A stretch of 64,000 nt of DNA from Delphinus delphis (Eukaryota > Chordata > Mammalia > Artiodactyla > Delphinidae), in the NCBI RefSeq assembly GCF_949987515.2, contig NC_082703.1, positions 13,974,680 to 14,038,679 of the forward strand, given 5' to 3'. The position numbers were made by a program, and so were the translations under genes. The notes beneath the pieces are model-generated. The model worked only from the letters and a program-made list of their open reading frames with translations. It ran no database searches and had not been told where the DNA came from. This document shows, piece by piece, positions 1 to 11,827 of the stretch. The number at the start of each line of letters is the position of its first letter. Position 1 is the stretch's first letter.

Positions 1-507
1 GGTATCTATAGACGATGGAATATTACTCAGCCGTAAAAAAGATCGAAATAATGCCACTTGCAGCAACATAGATGGACCTAGAGATTATCATACTAATTGA
101 AGTGAGACAGAGAAAGACAAATATCATATGATATCACTTATATGTGCAATCTAATAAAGAATGATACCAATGAATTTATTTACAGAACAGAATCAGACTC
201 ACAGATCTCAGAATCCAACTTATGGTTACCCAAGGCGAAACGAGGGGAGCGGGGAATGAGAGATTAGGAGATTGGGATTGACATGTACACACTACTATAT
301 ATAAAACAGGTAACTAATAAGGACCTACTGTGTATATAGCACAGGGAACTCTGCTCAATATTCTGCAATAACCTATATGGGAAAAGAATCTGAAGAAGAA
401 TGGATATATATGTATATAACTGATTCACTTCGCTGTGTACCTGAAACTAACACAACACTGGAAATCAACTATACTCCAATAAAAACTTTTTAAAAAAGTA
501 GGGAAAG
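1..507 (+). mobile_element. LINE-1 3' end (ORF2 tail plus long-type 3' UTR), cut by window start
   Basis: The first 150 bases match the C-terminal end of L1 ORF2 as seen in the other copies here (gaatattactcagcc, then the tail reading toward the terminal stop). A 3' UTR follows, with the artiodactyl-type ending of a ctgtgtacctgaaactaac block and an A-rich tail near 490-507. The element is truncated by the window edge, so its 5' extent is unknown. It has the long 3' UTR type, unlike L1 copies A, B and D. Confidence 0.9.
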
Positions 508-1481
508 AAAAGGTATGCCCCCCATGGACGGGCTGGCTCTTACAGCTGTGTCCCAGGTAAAGCAAAGTCCTCAGATTCTGTGCCACCACTAACCCTCCTG
601 AGTTGGAGAGAACACAAGGAACATCAATTGCCTCTTTGGGCCTCGTTTCCCTTCACCAGGAAGCTTGGGGTTCTTTAAACTTGCTAAGTAGGTCACAGAC
701 AAGCAGACGTCCCTGGTGACACTTTGAAACGCATTATTCATCACATACATATATCCTTCCCTCCCAAGGCTACGTCTCCTGTTTCATTGTGAGCTCTCTG
801 AAGTAGATTCCTAGTTTGCTTTGAACACAGTGTCCCACAAGTGGTGGATTCAAAAGCTCAGGGTTTCCCTTGCCCGTGAGTTACCCGGCAGTGCTGGGAA
901 GGAGGAACATCACCTGGCAGAACCGGCTCCCAGAACTGTTGCACCCAGTAGGGAGGGATGTAGAGTTACTGGAAGAGGTTTAGAAAGCACATGACCCTTT
1001 AAAATCTGGGTCTGACAGCATGAGAAAATTCCCCTGGTATCAGAAACCCTATTTGAATATTTAGGCTCAAGAAAGAAATATCTTCATCTTTATACACAAG
1101 AAATAACTCATTATTGCCCAAACGGCTCCATGAAACATTCGTGTCTCCTGAGTGACTAAGAAATGTTCCTCTGTAAAAGGGTTCTGAGAACTAGTAAGTT
1201 TGAGAAAGCTGCATAAATAAAGCTTAAATTTTTGCTGCAGGATTCAGAACCGTTTAGATGCTGAGATAAATTGTGAGTGTCCAAAAGGGGCACAGAATGC
1301 ATTTCCACAGGGGCTGGAGAGTGGACGGATGTCTGTGGACATTCTCTGAGACCAGCATTTCCAAAGTACAGGATGTCTACTGCCAATGAGACCGGGGCAC
1401 TTGTAGGTGAGGCAGATGTAGGCTCAACCAATAGAGAATCACTTTTCTTTGGAGGCCTTTTACTTTCGTAGGAGGTAGGAT
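508..1481. other. Unassigned, single-copy-looking sequence
   Basis: I recognise no gene or repeat here. Short open frames at 1156-1431 (minus) and 1277-1471 (plus) overlap each other and show no family features. Confidence 0.5.
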
Positions 1482-1695
1482 TGTACGGTGGTTAAGATCA
1501 CCCCTCCAGACGGCCTCCGTTGGAATCCTCACCATGCCATCTAGTTACCTTGTGCCTCAGCGTCCTCATGTGTAGGATGGAGAAAACCATCTACCTCATA
1601 CAGCTGTGATGGATATCCAATGAGCTTCTATGTGTAAAGGACTTAGGACAGGGCTTAGTACCGGTCATCAAATACAGCTAATGTTATTCTATTAA
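1482..1695 (+). repeat. MIR SINE
   Basis: The order of blocks matches the MIR consensus: a ggtggttaagatca head, then ccttgtgcctcag, cctcatgtgtaggatgg, and ctatgtgtaaaggacttaggacag near the 3' end. The copy is diverged, as expected for this ancient tRNA-derived SINE. No target duplication is recognisable. Confidence 0.85.
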
Positions 1696-2697
1696 TGTGC
1701 ATAGTTCTCTTTTTTACCGGGAAAGCTGATCTCAAGTTCTTTGTCTTTGACTGTATCTAACTAGAATTCTTAACATTGTTTGTCTTCATCATATTTACTA
1801 ACTGGTTATTCGCACTGGTGATAAAACAGCTGCTTTAAAAATAAATGCATTTAGAAAGAAATACTTCAAATGTATGAAAAAGAAAAATATGAAGTGAATA
1901 AGTGCAGGTGGTACACAAATATAGAAAAAATGGTGACGATACGGCAAAAATTATCAAGATGGTATGTGAGCATCTCGGTAACGTAATGGAGGGACCCAAT
2001 CTGGGACCCAGCCTAACGCCAGCTACAGAGGGACCAGGCAATTTCCCCGGAAGTCTGAAGGACAACCCCACCACAAAAGCTTTTAAAGCTACTTCCCCCA
2101 GTTTTAAAATTTCTGCTAGAAAACTGTACAGAAAGATTACAGAAGAATGATTATTAGAAAATGAATATTTCTTAAATTTGAAATTGAAAGTAAGTTCTGC
2201 ATTCTTAAATGTTTCTTTCAGTGCAGCCGAACTTTTCATACAAATACAACTCTGAAACTCGGGAAAATTCGATTTGTGAAAATGTTAATGTGCTTTCGGA
2301 AGCCCTTATAGGTATGACACTTTTTCTCTGAATATTTTACTGAAGGCAAACTGAAAAAGTGAACTCACATGTTTCACTCATCAGAAATCAAAGCAAAATC
2401 TCGCTAACCGATTTAGTACACATCAAACAGAACAAATTGCTTGGATTCATTTTATAGTCACTCAGTCCTTGAGAAATCATGGCATGAAATTAAGTTGGGT
2501 ACAGGCCACATGCCCAGTGAGTGTTGAGGGGCAGATGTATAATGCCTGGCAACCCAGTAACGTTCATTTTCTTTTCTCTCCTGCTCCAAAAAGCATGTCA
2601 AGATGGCAGCTGAGCTCAGTGGAAATTCTCCCCAGCAAAACAAAGTGGGGAAAATTGTTATTTTTTTTAAAGAAAGAACCACAAACAATTATTTTTA
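1696..2697. other. Unassigned; holds an 82-codon open frame of unknown meaning
   Basis: No repeat is recognised. An open frame at 1902-2150 (plus) starts MQVVHKYRKNGDD and ends in a lysine/serine-rich stretch. It matches no family I know, has no obvious start context, and a 134-codon frame on the other strand covers the same bases. I do not call it a gene. Confidence 0.4.
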
Positions 2698-2709
2698 AAT
2701 TTCTGACAA

Positions 2710-3042
2710 GGGGCTTCCCTGGTGGCACAGTGGTTAAGAATCCGCCTGCCAATGCAGGGGACACAGGTTTGAGCCCTGGTCTGGGATGATTCCACATGCT
2801 GCAGAGCAACTAAGCCCATATGCCACAACTACTGAGCCCGTGCGCCACAACTACTGAACCCACATACCACAACTACTGAGGCCCGCGCACCTAGAGCCTG
2901 TGCTCCGCAACAAGAGAAGCCACCACAATGAGAAGCCCGCACACCGCAACGAAGAGTATAGCCCTGCTCGCCGCACTAGAGAAAGCCCGCGTGCAGCAAC
3001 GAAGACCCAACACAGCCAAAAATAATAAATATATATTTTTAA
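2710..3042 (+). mobile_element. CHR-2-type SINE, long form
   Basis: It starts with the tRNA-like head gggcttccctggtggc and has a degenerate B box (caggtttgagccc). The repeated cacaactactgag body follows, and the copy ends cagccaaaaataataaat plus an A/T-rich tail. Approximate target duplications flank it (ttctgacaa at 2701-2709 and tctctgacaa at about 3046-3055). This long CHR-2 type is shared by whales, hippos and ruminants. SINEs are RNA polymerase III transcripts mobilised by L1 proteins. Confidence 0.93.
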
Positions 3043-3214
3043 AAATCTCTGACAATTGTCCTGAGGACATACAGCAAATGGAGAAATAGTCATTCTAGAA
3101 AATCTATGAAGTATAAGCTCAGCCAGCACCTGTGACCTTTGAGCCATGACCTCCCTAAACCCTCCCCGCCCACAGCTCCATGTTCTGGAAACGCTACCCT
3201 GGGTCCTCTCTTCT

Positions 3215-3640
3215 GAGCAGGCGTGGCCAAGAAGATGGAGGTTCTCTCTCCTGTTAATGCCCCATCTGGGGCTATGGTTTCACCTTGGGAGAGACAGGCT
3301 GCCCGCATCTCACATCCTCCCCAGTATTTTATTGCAGAAGCTCTATTCCAGGCAAGAGTGGCCAAGAGACTAGGGCCTCCTTGCACTCGTAGCGCTGAAG
3401 CTCCACCAGAGGCAGGACAGGCCAAGGCTACCGGGGGCTTGAATGCTCCTGCCCCAGCTCTCAAGCAGGGTGGAGATTCCACCCAGGAGGGGCCAAGAAG
3501 ACAAGGGGCTACCGTTTCTGCCTCCCTCAGTGCCCACTTGTAGAGCAGGGGTGTCACTCCCAGAAAAAGAGGGTCCCCACCCTCAGTTCCAGTGTAGGGC
3601 ACAGGGGTTTGTCCAGGGGCAAGGCAGGCCATAAAGATGA
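3215..3640 (+). repeat. Diverged tandem units of about 67 bp in the L1M 5' UTR
   Basis: A ggccaagaag-like motif recurs near 3225, 3360, 3420, 3488 and 3627, with spacings close to 67 or twice 67. Related acaggctgcc text falls at the missing position near 3287. Old L1M 5' UTRs are known to contain tandem repeats, so this supports the L1 assignment. Confidence 0.5.
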
Positions 3641-5904
3641 AGGTCTCCACCGCTCTGCCTGAGGAGGCTTTCTTTGGAACAGAGCCCAGAGAACTGCATA
3701 CCTAAGCGTGTTGTCAAAAGCAATGGCGATGTGGTGGAGAGCATTAAAGGAGGCTGGTAGCTCCACGGTGCAAGTAAAGCAGCAGAGCGCCCGGAAGTTC
3801 AACAGAACCAGAGAAAGAGCCCAGGAAGCGTCCTCCTGGGATCCCAGTCCATCTGGGGGTGCTCAGGCTGCACCACTGAGGAGTAATCAGAGCAGGATTG
3901 GGACAGACTTCAAAGCATCCCCAAACCAACACACAGACCCACCAACACGGCAGAAGCTTCACTGGCACAACACAACCTCTGAAAAAATACTGACTGAACA
4001 GTAAGCTACTCCAACCCAGGGGGCTACTCCTAGGAAGCCAAGTTTGTAACTAAAAATCACACTTATTCCTGGGAGCCTGGAAGACTGCATGTCCAAGACG
4101 GAGCCCTCTCAGAAGTGATCAGAGAGGGAATTCCAAGCTGCTAGTCCCTGGCTGAATGTGGAGCCAAAAATGTAAATTCCCTGAAGTGGGATAGCAACCT
4201 ACAAGCTAGACACACACCCAACAGTAAAGGGTAAAAAGCTAACTGAGGAAGGGGCTGAAGCACAACTTTTGACCAACAAGTGACTTATGCAGAACTAGAG
4301 CAACCCCTTGGAAACTAGGCTAAAAGATAAAAATAAGGGGGAAAATCTGAGCAGGGACATCAAAGAACACCCCCCCCATAAAGGAAATTATGTAAGTAGT
4401 GATAAAAACTGTATAATTGCATACATCTTCTCCTTTCTTCTCTTGACTGGTTTAAAACAATTGCACAAAACAATATATAATATGTATTGTTGGTCCCATA
4501 ACATAATGATAATAAAAGCACAAAGGAGGTGGGTAGGACTAAGCTGCATTGAAGTAAGGAAATGATACCAGATGGTAACTGAAATCCAAAGGAAGAAACA
4601 AAGTGAGCCAAAAGGGTAAATAAGAAAGCTTTTCTAACAAAAGTTATAGTGTATACTCCTTTCTTCTCTCTGCTTCTTTAAAAGGCATGTTAAAGTGATG
4701 ATTATAACAATGTATTGTTTTGTAATATGTATAACAATAATAGCACCAAAAAGGGTGGAGGAAATGAAGTTATATAGGAGGAAAGTTTCTATATTTCACT
4801 GGAACTAAGCCAGTATAAATCTGAGGTAGACTCTGCTAAGTTAACATGTTTATTGTAAGATTTAGAGCAATCCTTAAGAAAGTAATTCAAAAATATATTT
4901 AAGAAACCATTAAAGGAATTAAAATGTGACACTAGAAAACACCCACTTACTGTAAAAGCAAGCCGTAAAAGGAGGAATAGAGGAGCAAAATGTTATGAGA
5001 CATAGAACAAAAATCCGTATGGTAGACATAAATCTACCTACATCATTAATAACACTAATGTGAATGGATTAAGCAACTCAACCAAATGAGAGACTGTCTG
5101 ATTGGATTAAAAATTATGCTTTCTACAAGAGGCAGATTTTAATTTAAAAATACAAATAGGTGGAAAGTAATAGGATGGGAAAAGATAAGCCAGGCAAAAA
5201 ACCAAAACAAACAAAAAACAACCCAAAACAAAGAACAACCACCGCAACAGAGCTGGAGTGGCTACTAATATCAGACAAAATGGATAATAAAATAAGCAAA
5301 CAAAATGTTACTAGAGACAAAGAGGCACATTTTATTATGAACATTGGTCAATCCATCAGGAAAGAAAGGAAATTTGAGACATGCACAAAAATATAAAGAT
5401 TAAACAACACAGTACTAAATAACCAATGGTCAAAGAAGAAAGCACTAGAGAAATTAGAAAATGCTTTAAGATAAATGAAATTGAAAACACAAAATATGGA
5501 AATTTATGGGATATAGCTAAAGCAGTATGCTAGAGAAATTTAGAGCTGTAAATACCTATTTTCAAAAGAAGAAATATCTCAAATCAATAACCTAAACTTC
5601 ACCTTCAGAAGCTAGAAAAAAGATAAGCACACTAAACCCAAAACAAGCAGAAGGGAGGAAATAATAAAGAGCAGAAAAAGAGAACAGAAAAACAGAAAAA
5701 AAAAATCAACAAAACCAAAAGTTGATACTTCGGAGAGGTTCACGAAATCAACAAACCTTTGGCAGGACTGATCAAGAAAAGTTCAAATTTGAGAGAAGAC
5801 TCAAATTACTAAAACCTGAATAAAAGGACATCATTACTGACCTCATAGAAATAAAAAGGATTGTAAGAGAATGCTATGAACAACTGTATGGCTGTAACTT
5901 AGAT

Positions 5905-6122
5905 CAGTGGTCCCCAACCTTTTTGGCACCAGGGACTGGTTTCGTGGAAGGCGATTCTTCTACAGACTGGTGGTGGGGTGGGGTAGTTCAGGAGGTAATG
6001 CGAGTGATGGGGAGAGGCAGATGAAGCTTCGCTCACTCGCTGCTCACCTCCTGCTGTGCGGCCTGGTTCCTAACAGGCCACAGACTGGTAGCAGTCTGCG
6101 GCCCGGAGCTTAGGGACCCCTG
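5905..6122 (+). mobile_element. Non-autonomous hAT-type DNA transposon (MITE), 218 bp
   Basis: Ends are imperfect inverted repeats: cagtggtccccaacc on the left, and a right end whose reverse complement is caggggtccctaagc. It is flanked by a perfect 8-bp target duplication, acttagat (5897-5904 and 6123-6130), the hallmark of hAT transposition. It has no coding capacity and would have moved with a transposase supplied in trans. It lies inside the old L1M, so it inserted later. Confidence 0.93.
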
Positions 6123-7194
6123 ACTTAGATAACCCAGACAAAATGGACAAATTCCTACAGGCACAAATTATCAAAACCATCTCAAGAAGGAATAAGAAAT
6201 CTGACTAGATCCAAGAAAAGGGACTGAATTTGTAATTTAAAACCTTCCCACAAATACTAGGACCAGATGGCTTCACTAGTGAAGTATACCAAATCTTGAA
6301 AGAACTAATACTAATCCTTTCCAAATTCTTCCAAAAAATAGAATAGCACTCTTGTGCTGCAAACAATACCATCAATAAAATGAAAAGACAACCCAAAATA
6401 GGAGAAAATATTTGCAAATCATATAACTGTTAAGGGACTTCTATCAGAATATATAAAGAACTCTCAAAACTCAGTAAGATAAATAACCCAATTTAAAAAT
6501 GGGGATAGGATTTGAATAGATATTTCTCCAAAGAACATATGCAAGTAGTCAATAAGTACATGAAAAGATACTCAACATCACTGGCTATGAGGTAAATGCA
6601 AATCAAAATCTCAGTGAGGTACCGCCTCACACCTACCATGATGGCTATGATAAAAAAAAAAAGATAGACAATAACAAGGGTTGACAAGGATGTGGAGAAA
6701 TTGGAACTCTCACATATTGCTAGTAAAATTGTAAAGACACTTTGGCAAATAGTTTGGCAGTTCTTCAAAATGTTAAACATAGAGTTACCTATGACTGGAT
6801 CATTCCACTCCTCTACTCCAAGTTTATACCCAAGAGAAATAAAAGCACACATCCATCCAAAACTTGTCAACAAATGTTTACGGCAGCACAACTCCTGATA
6901 GCCAAAAAGTGGAAACAACCCAAATGTGCATCTGCTGATGAATGGATAACTAAGATGTGGTATATCCATACAATGGAATATCATCTGGCAATAAAAAGAA
7001 ACAAGGTACTGACACGTTATCACTTGGAGGAACCTTAATGCTGGGTAAAAGAAGCCAGTGACAGAAGGCCACATGTTGTATGATTCCATTTATATGAAAT
7101 ATCCAGAATAGGCAAATATGCAGTGGTTGCTTAGGGCTGGAGAGAGGAGGGATAGGAAATAACTGCTAATGGGTACAGGGTTTCTTTTGGAGGA

Positions 7195-7435
7195 ATGTAT
7201 TGGTCATGGTTCTCTAGAGAAACAGAACCAGTAGCATATATTGGAAAGATTATAAGAAAGTGGATTGTGTGATTATGGAGGCTGGCAAGTCCAAAATCTG
7301 TAGAGCCAATGTCCCATTTGAAGGCCATCTATCAGGAGAATTCTGTCTTATTCAGGGCAAAGTCAGCCTTTTGGTCTACTCAGGCCTTCACCTGATTAGA
7401 TGAGGTCCACCCACATAATGAAGGGCAATCTGCTG
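7195..7435 (-). mobile_element. Partial ERVL LTR, MLT2 type
   Basis: The plus strand reads tattggtcatggttctctag, agaaacagaaccagtag, then gattatggaggctggcaagtcc and cctgattagatgaggtccaccc. This is the reverse complement of the 3' half of an MLT2-type LTR. The promoter-side half is not recognisable beyond about 7435. This is an old non-coding fossil of an endogenous retrovirus-like element. Confidence 0.8.
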
Positions 7436-8267
7436 TTGTAAAAGCCAAGGGCCTGGGCTTTCATGAGAACAAAGGCAGAGCGTGATGGGGTCAAATTGAG
7501 AATAGAGTGATGAGTCTTTCTCATGAAGACACAGAACTGAAATAAAGGAAAATATCTGGGGGCAATGAGTTGTTAGGCAGCCGCCCAGTGGCACGGTAGA
7601 GTCCGAGGACATGAAAGCATATAGAGCCAGCAGCCTGTGCCCTAACAAAAGCCCTTCCACAATACTGTGCCTACTGAACACAGTTCCAATTCCTCGGTCA
7701 ATTGGCATAAATCTCAGGTGGCTCTGTTCCCTCTACAGGTGTGCTTGAGACAATCAGTGCGACCACACCCAGTTCTGAGGGAAACACCTGTACCCACAGC
7801 ACCTGCTGCCCCTCTTCCAGTCCAGCATCGCTGGTTGAAGTAGCAATGGGCAACTGGGCACCTAGGATGCAAAAGCTGTCCAGGCCAACCAGTGTCCTGC
7901 TGGAAATGCAGAAGACTGAGCCAACCAACCGCAGGAGCAGAGGGAATGTCGTGCTATGGAGAGCCTCGTCAGGGTGGCGGTTATGGCCACTTCCAGACCA
8001 AGGTTAAGATGGAGCACACAGCTGGCTGAAGCAGAGGAAGCTGGCCGAACAATGCAGAAAAGCACGCCAGGGACCACACCCCTGTGACTGGGTCTGGACA
8101 CAGGGGTTCCTGGAGTCCCCTCCATTGTTCCAGTCCAAATATATTCCTAAAGTGGCACACCTCCTCTGAGTCCCACCCATTCCTAGAGGTAATTCAAATT
8201 GATCCCTGCATTTGCACCCCAAATACCCAGCTGCAGCAGTACCTCTTTCCTAGGAATTCCTTCACTC
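7436..8267. other. Unassigned sequence
   Basis: Several overlapping open frames exist on both strands (for example 7741-8007 plus and 7862-8125 minus), but none resembles a known protein. It may include decayed LTR-element sequence next to the MLT2 fragment, but I cannot support that. Confidence 0.4.
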
Positions 8268-8282
8268 AATTATTGGGCACTC

Positions 8283-8553
8283 TAGAAAACCAACAAAGAC
8301 ACACAGTACAGCACAGGGCACTATACTCAATATTTTGTAATAACCTATAAGGGAAAAGAATCTGAAAAAGAATTTGTATATATATAAAATATCTATTATA
8401 AATAACATTATATAATGTTATTTATAATATATACAAATTTATATAAATTCTTTTTTCATATATATACATATATATATAACTGAATCACTTTGCTGTACAC
8501 CTGAAACTAACACAACATTGTAAATCAACTAGACTTCAATTTAAAAAATGTAA
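8283..8553 (+). mobile_element. 5'-truncated LINE-1 3' UTR insertion with 15-bp target duplication
   Basis: The sequence from acagcacagggcac to the aacacaacattgtaaatcaac ending matches the long L1 3' UTR type also seen at 330-500 and 45840-45998. A perfect duplication, aattattgggcactc, flanks it at 8268-8282 and 8554-8568. The insert is therefore a complete but severely 5'-truncated L1 retrotransposition event of 271 bp. It contains an AT-rich palindrome that the other 3' UTR copies lack. Confidence 0.9.
8361..8460. repeat. AT-rich inverted repeat with a 34-bp perfect palindromic core
   Basis: Bases 8395-8428 are a perfect palindrome centred on attatataat. Outside the core the arms continue imperfectly: gaaaaagaatttgtatatat on the left pairs with text ending atataaattctttttt on the right. 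It interrupts the normal L1 3' UTR, where related copies go directly from the gaaaaagaat block to the tatataactgaatcac block. Confidence 0.85.
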
Positions 8554-8568
8554 AATTATTGGGCACTC

Positions 8569-9764
8569 AATACATGCTAGGTGCTGTGCGGCACTGGAGG
8601 TTCGGCACTAGATAAGGCAGACTGGGCCTCTGCACAGAGCTATTTTCTCGTGGTCAGAGCCCACTATGTTCGCTACTCACGCTGCATTACCCTCCTCCAG
8701 CCCTGTGCCCTGCACTCCCACACTCCCCGAGAGGTGCCTTTGGCTCACACTGTTTAGCAAGGTTCCTCTCCATAGAAATCCCCTCACCTGCTAAATGCCG
8801 CCCCCTCCCTGCAGCCTCCCAGGATCTCTCAGGCACAATTAACTCCCCTCTTTTCAACACAACTTAGCCCTTCTGTGGCCATCATGGCACTTCTGCCATT
8901 CTGCCTCAGAGTTGCAGTTATTTACACGCCTCTGTCATCTTCTCAACTTGAACTCGTTGAGAACAGGAACTGGGCCTGATTCCTATCACTGAATCTTCTC
9001 TCCAATGCATACTGGTTAAACCAAACTAAATTCAACTTGTGAGGAGCTGGGGAGAGAGAAAGTGAGGAGGACATACACGCTTTGCTGATTCTCAGCTTCC
9101 AATCCAAGCATACGGTCACAAGTCCCTCATTGTCACCCTGTCTCCTAGAGTACAATATAATTGGTGACATGTATCTAATGACTTTGGTCCAGCTGCCTTC
9201 CTCCGAATCCAAATCATCCCTAGCTCACAGACAAGCTAGTTATTTTTTCAGCCCTCGCACATGGTCAGTATCGCCCAGCCAGGAAGAAGGCATAATGAAC
9301 TACTTCCAAGTGCTTTGAACGGGCAAAACTGTGTTTACACAATTACATGCAAACAAGCTAATGTGACGGCATTGCTGAGATTTAATAGTGCTGGGTCAGG
9401 AAATTATAGTCCCCTGCTTACACGTTTCACTGCAGATTGGTTTACGTGTCATCGGAAAAGAATCTCGATTTGGAGCTATTCCTTCGTGCACAGGGGGCTT
9501 GCTATAAATAAAGGGGTGGGGAAGGGAGTCCTTAAGTGAATTTTATTTCCTCCTGAGAGATGCATACAAAGGCAAGGGGATGACTGTCTCCATCTGGGCT
9601 CCAGCAGAAAATTCCACTAACTACGTGCAGGTGGCAGCAGCATAAATAATAATAATAAAGGAGGTTTTCTCATGTGTCCAGGCTTCTCTCTCAACCAGTT
9701 CTGCTAAGTGCTGTTGACCTTGCCAAGACTCTATGGACATAGGCCAGAGACACAGCTAACACAA
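8569..9764. other. Mostly unassigned; a possible L2 trace near 8890-8990
   Basis: The stretch cttgaactcgttgagaacaggaactgggcctgattc at about 8945-8980 resembles the 3' end of an L2 LINE on the plus strand (gagggcagggactgtgtct in the consensus). The rest, including 9000-9764, shows no repeat or gene I recognise. Small open frames at 9082-9318 and 9261-9539 lack family features. Confidence 0.4.
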
Positions 9765-9945
9765 CATAAGAAAGAGCCCTGAGCTTGCAATCGGAGGCCT
9801 AGTTAAAGACCCAGAGAGCCACTAACTAGCCATGGATCTGGGGCATGTCCCTGGGCTTCTTTAGGCCTTAAACTGCTTATCTGCCTACTCAACAATTGCT
9901 TAAAGTTCCTTCCAGGGTTATAGTTGAGTCTTTGCCAGGTCATTA
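9765..9945 (+). repeat. MIR-family SINE
   Basis: Diverged MIR blocks occur in order: gagccctgagcttgcaatcgg, gccactaactagccatg, gggcatgtccctgggcttc, and a cttaaagttccttccagg end like that of MIRc/MIR3. No target duplication is visible. Confidence 0.65.
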
Positions 9946-10659
9946 GACTCCTGTCCCACAGCTACAACATTAGTGAGCTGACCCATCCACACGAGGGTCA
10001 TTTTCTAATCACACGGTTCTCCACGTGACTAACCGTGTGTCTGCCACACGGTGGCCTAAGGTAATGGGGTTTGGCTGGGGTGCTGACACTTTGCCTCTTA
10101 CTCACACATGGTATTAGGGGAACGGCCTCCAGAACCGCCGTCTCCTTAGCTACAGAGTCTAAAAGGCAGTTAATGAGCCAATTCATGAGATCACTGGCCT
10201 TCCAGGATTTTATCACTGGGTTATTTTTAAATTCAAGTGAAAAGAACTAAATGTTCAAGTTCTTAAATGGAGAGGTTGGAGGAGTGATCCATTTTCTGTG
10301 CAAGGGTGATCCCTTGTAAAAATGAGAGGGCATTCAACACAGCTAAAGGGAAACAGTCAATCTGGCTTCACCAGAAATGTTTACAACCTGGGGCCCCTAT
10401 AGAACGCTGTTCTTGGAACCTGTGTTTTGAAAACGTGGACTGACTGGACTATAATGTGAGGCATTTCTGAGGCCAAACTCCCAGACAGAATCCAAAACAG
10501 ACTTGGGTTGCATTATGAGGATTGTAAAATACAGATGTTAATCAAGTTGCTAAGAAGGATCATATCAGTAAACAACTTATTTTTGACATCTTGTGCCATC
10601 TGGCGCTATAAACATTCCCACACAGTGTGCTTTTCAAGTTTGCCCCTTTTGCACATATG
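9946..10659. other. Unassigned sequence
   Basis: I see no recognisable gene, RNA or repeat. Confidence 0.5.
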
Positions 10660-11280
10660 CTGAGGCCACGGCAGTGGAAACTGGACCACTTTGGAGAGCA
10701 ATTAGGAATAGCTATCAAAAGGCATCAATGTGTCCAAATTTTATCCCACTCTCAGCAATCTATCCCAATATCATAAAGATATGGCAAAAGATCTATGTAT
10801 AAGAATGTTTCTAGCAAAAATTTAAAGCAACAATGGGGAAATAATTCAGTAGAAATATACGATAGTAAATATCATTAAAATGATGCTTAAGAATGTTTCA
10901 TAACATAGAAAAATTTTTGCTACAATTTTAAGTGAAAAACAGAGGTTGTAAGTTTTTTTGTTTGTTTGTTTTGTTTTTTGCAGTATGCAGGCCTCTCACT
11001 GTTGTGGCCTCTCCCGTCGCGGAGCACAGGCTCCGGACGCACAGGCTCAGCGGCCATGGCTCACGGGCCCAGCCGCTCCGCGGCATGTGGGATCTTCCCG
11101 GACCGGGGCAAGAACACGTGTCCCCTGAATCGGCAGGCGGACTCTCAACCACTGCGCCACCAGGGAAGCCCTGTAAGTTTTATATATAATATTTTTTCAA
11201 CACTTGTGAGAACAAATAGACAAAAAGATGCAAGACAAAATGCTACCAGATTACTTTAGATTTGGGAGGGCAGATGATGT
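10660..11280 (+). mobile_element. Old L1M 3' end, split by a SINE
   Basis: Text such as ttggagagcaattaggaata, aatctatcccaatatca and gtgaaaaacagaggttg follows the ORF2 tail and 3' UTR of an old L1ME-type element. It resumes after the SINE with a weak match to about 11280. It is decayed and non-coding. The boundaries are approximate. Confidence 0.55.
10957..11171 (-). mobile_element. Short cetacean CHR-2-derived SINE
   Basis: On the minus strand this reads from gggcttccctggtggcgcag through the GC-rich body (ggccgctgagcctgtgcgtc, gagaggccacaacagtgag) to an A-rich tail. A 10-bp target duplication, tgtaagtttt, flanks it at 10947-10956 and 11172-11181. It interrupts an old L1M 3' end. Confidence 0.93.
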
Positions 11281-11281
11281 T

Positions 11282-11827
11282 CCCCCCCCCTTTCCACTTT
11301 ACTCGGCTTTCCAAATTACCCACAATAAGTTTTACCTTGAAATTATAATATCATTACAAAAAACTGAGTGTCCCTTAGAGGACAACCCCTTCCCTCATTG
11401 GTGACCTTATTTCCCTGTTCATCACCACCATGCCTTTCTCCCTGCAGACGCAATGGACACAAGAAAATCAAAGCCACAGAATTCACTTCTGCAGGTGATG
11501 ATTATAAATGTCACAGCCCATATTGACAAGTTTGATGGAGAGTTCCAAGATGGGTGGGTGGGGGCAATATCCTATCTATCTTCAAACCATTATTTTGAAG
11601 ACAACAGGAAGAAACATGGCAAAATGGGCATCCATGGACCACCGCTTAGTGCTGAAACCCTAAGCATCACCCAAGAGCCAGATGAACGCAGACTAACCCA
11701 GCACATCTCCATCCTCCAGGAAGGCCCTGGGGACTTCACACTTTCTCTTGGAACAGGCTTTTTACTTGGTGAAAGCCTGGAACTACAGGAAGGTTCCAGC
11801 ATTTTGTCCCCTAAATTAAATCATCCT
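11282..11827. other. Unassigned; poly-C tract and a 157-codon open frame
   Basis: An open frame begins at 11453, just after a pyrimidine stretch ending ctccctgcag that could be read as a splice acceptor. The frame runs into the 5' end of the adjacent L1, so its end is artificial. The translated segment (MDTRKSKPQNSLLQ onward) matches no family I recognise. It could be chance or a decayed exon. Confidence 0.35.

Larger units (their letters stand above)
3056..7194 (+). mobile_element. Ancient L1M element, internally deleted, interrupted by a hAT MITE
   Basis: The 3056-4300 part resembles an L1M 5' UTR with diverged tandem units. From about 4860 the sequence follows an old L1 through the start of ORF2 (aatgtgaatggattaagcaa at about 5059, then tctacaagaggcag). 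The part that should encode reverse transcriptase is missing: at about 6340-6380 the sequence jumps from ccaggaccagatggcttcac-like text to the far C-terminal region (gaaaagacaaccc, then ggagaaaatatttgcaaat). The ORF2 tail and a short 3' UTR follow to about 7194. There are many stops in all frames and it is non-functional. The 5' half is assigned less surely than 4860-7130. Confidence 0.65.

Noticed and set aside
3090..3650. 186-codon minus-strand frame as a host gene
   Set aside because: It covers the putative tandem-repeat part of an old L1M 5' UTR and has no recognisable domain. Kept only as a minor point under the antisense ORF finding.
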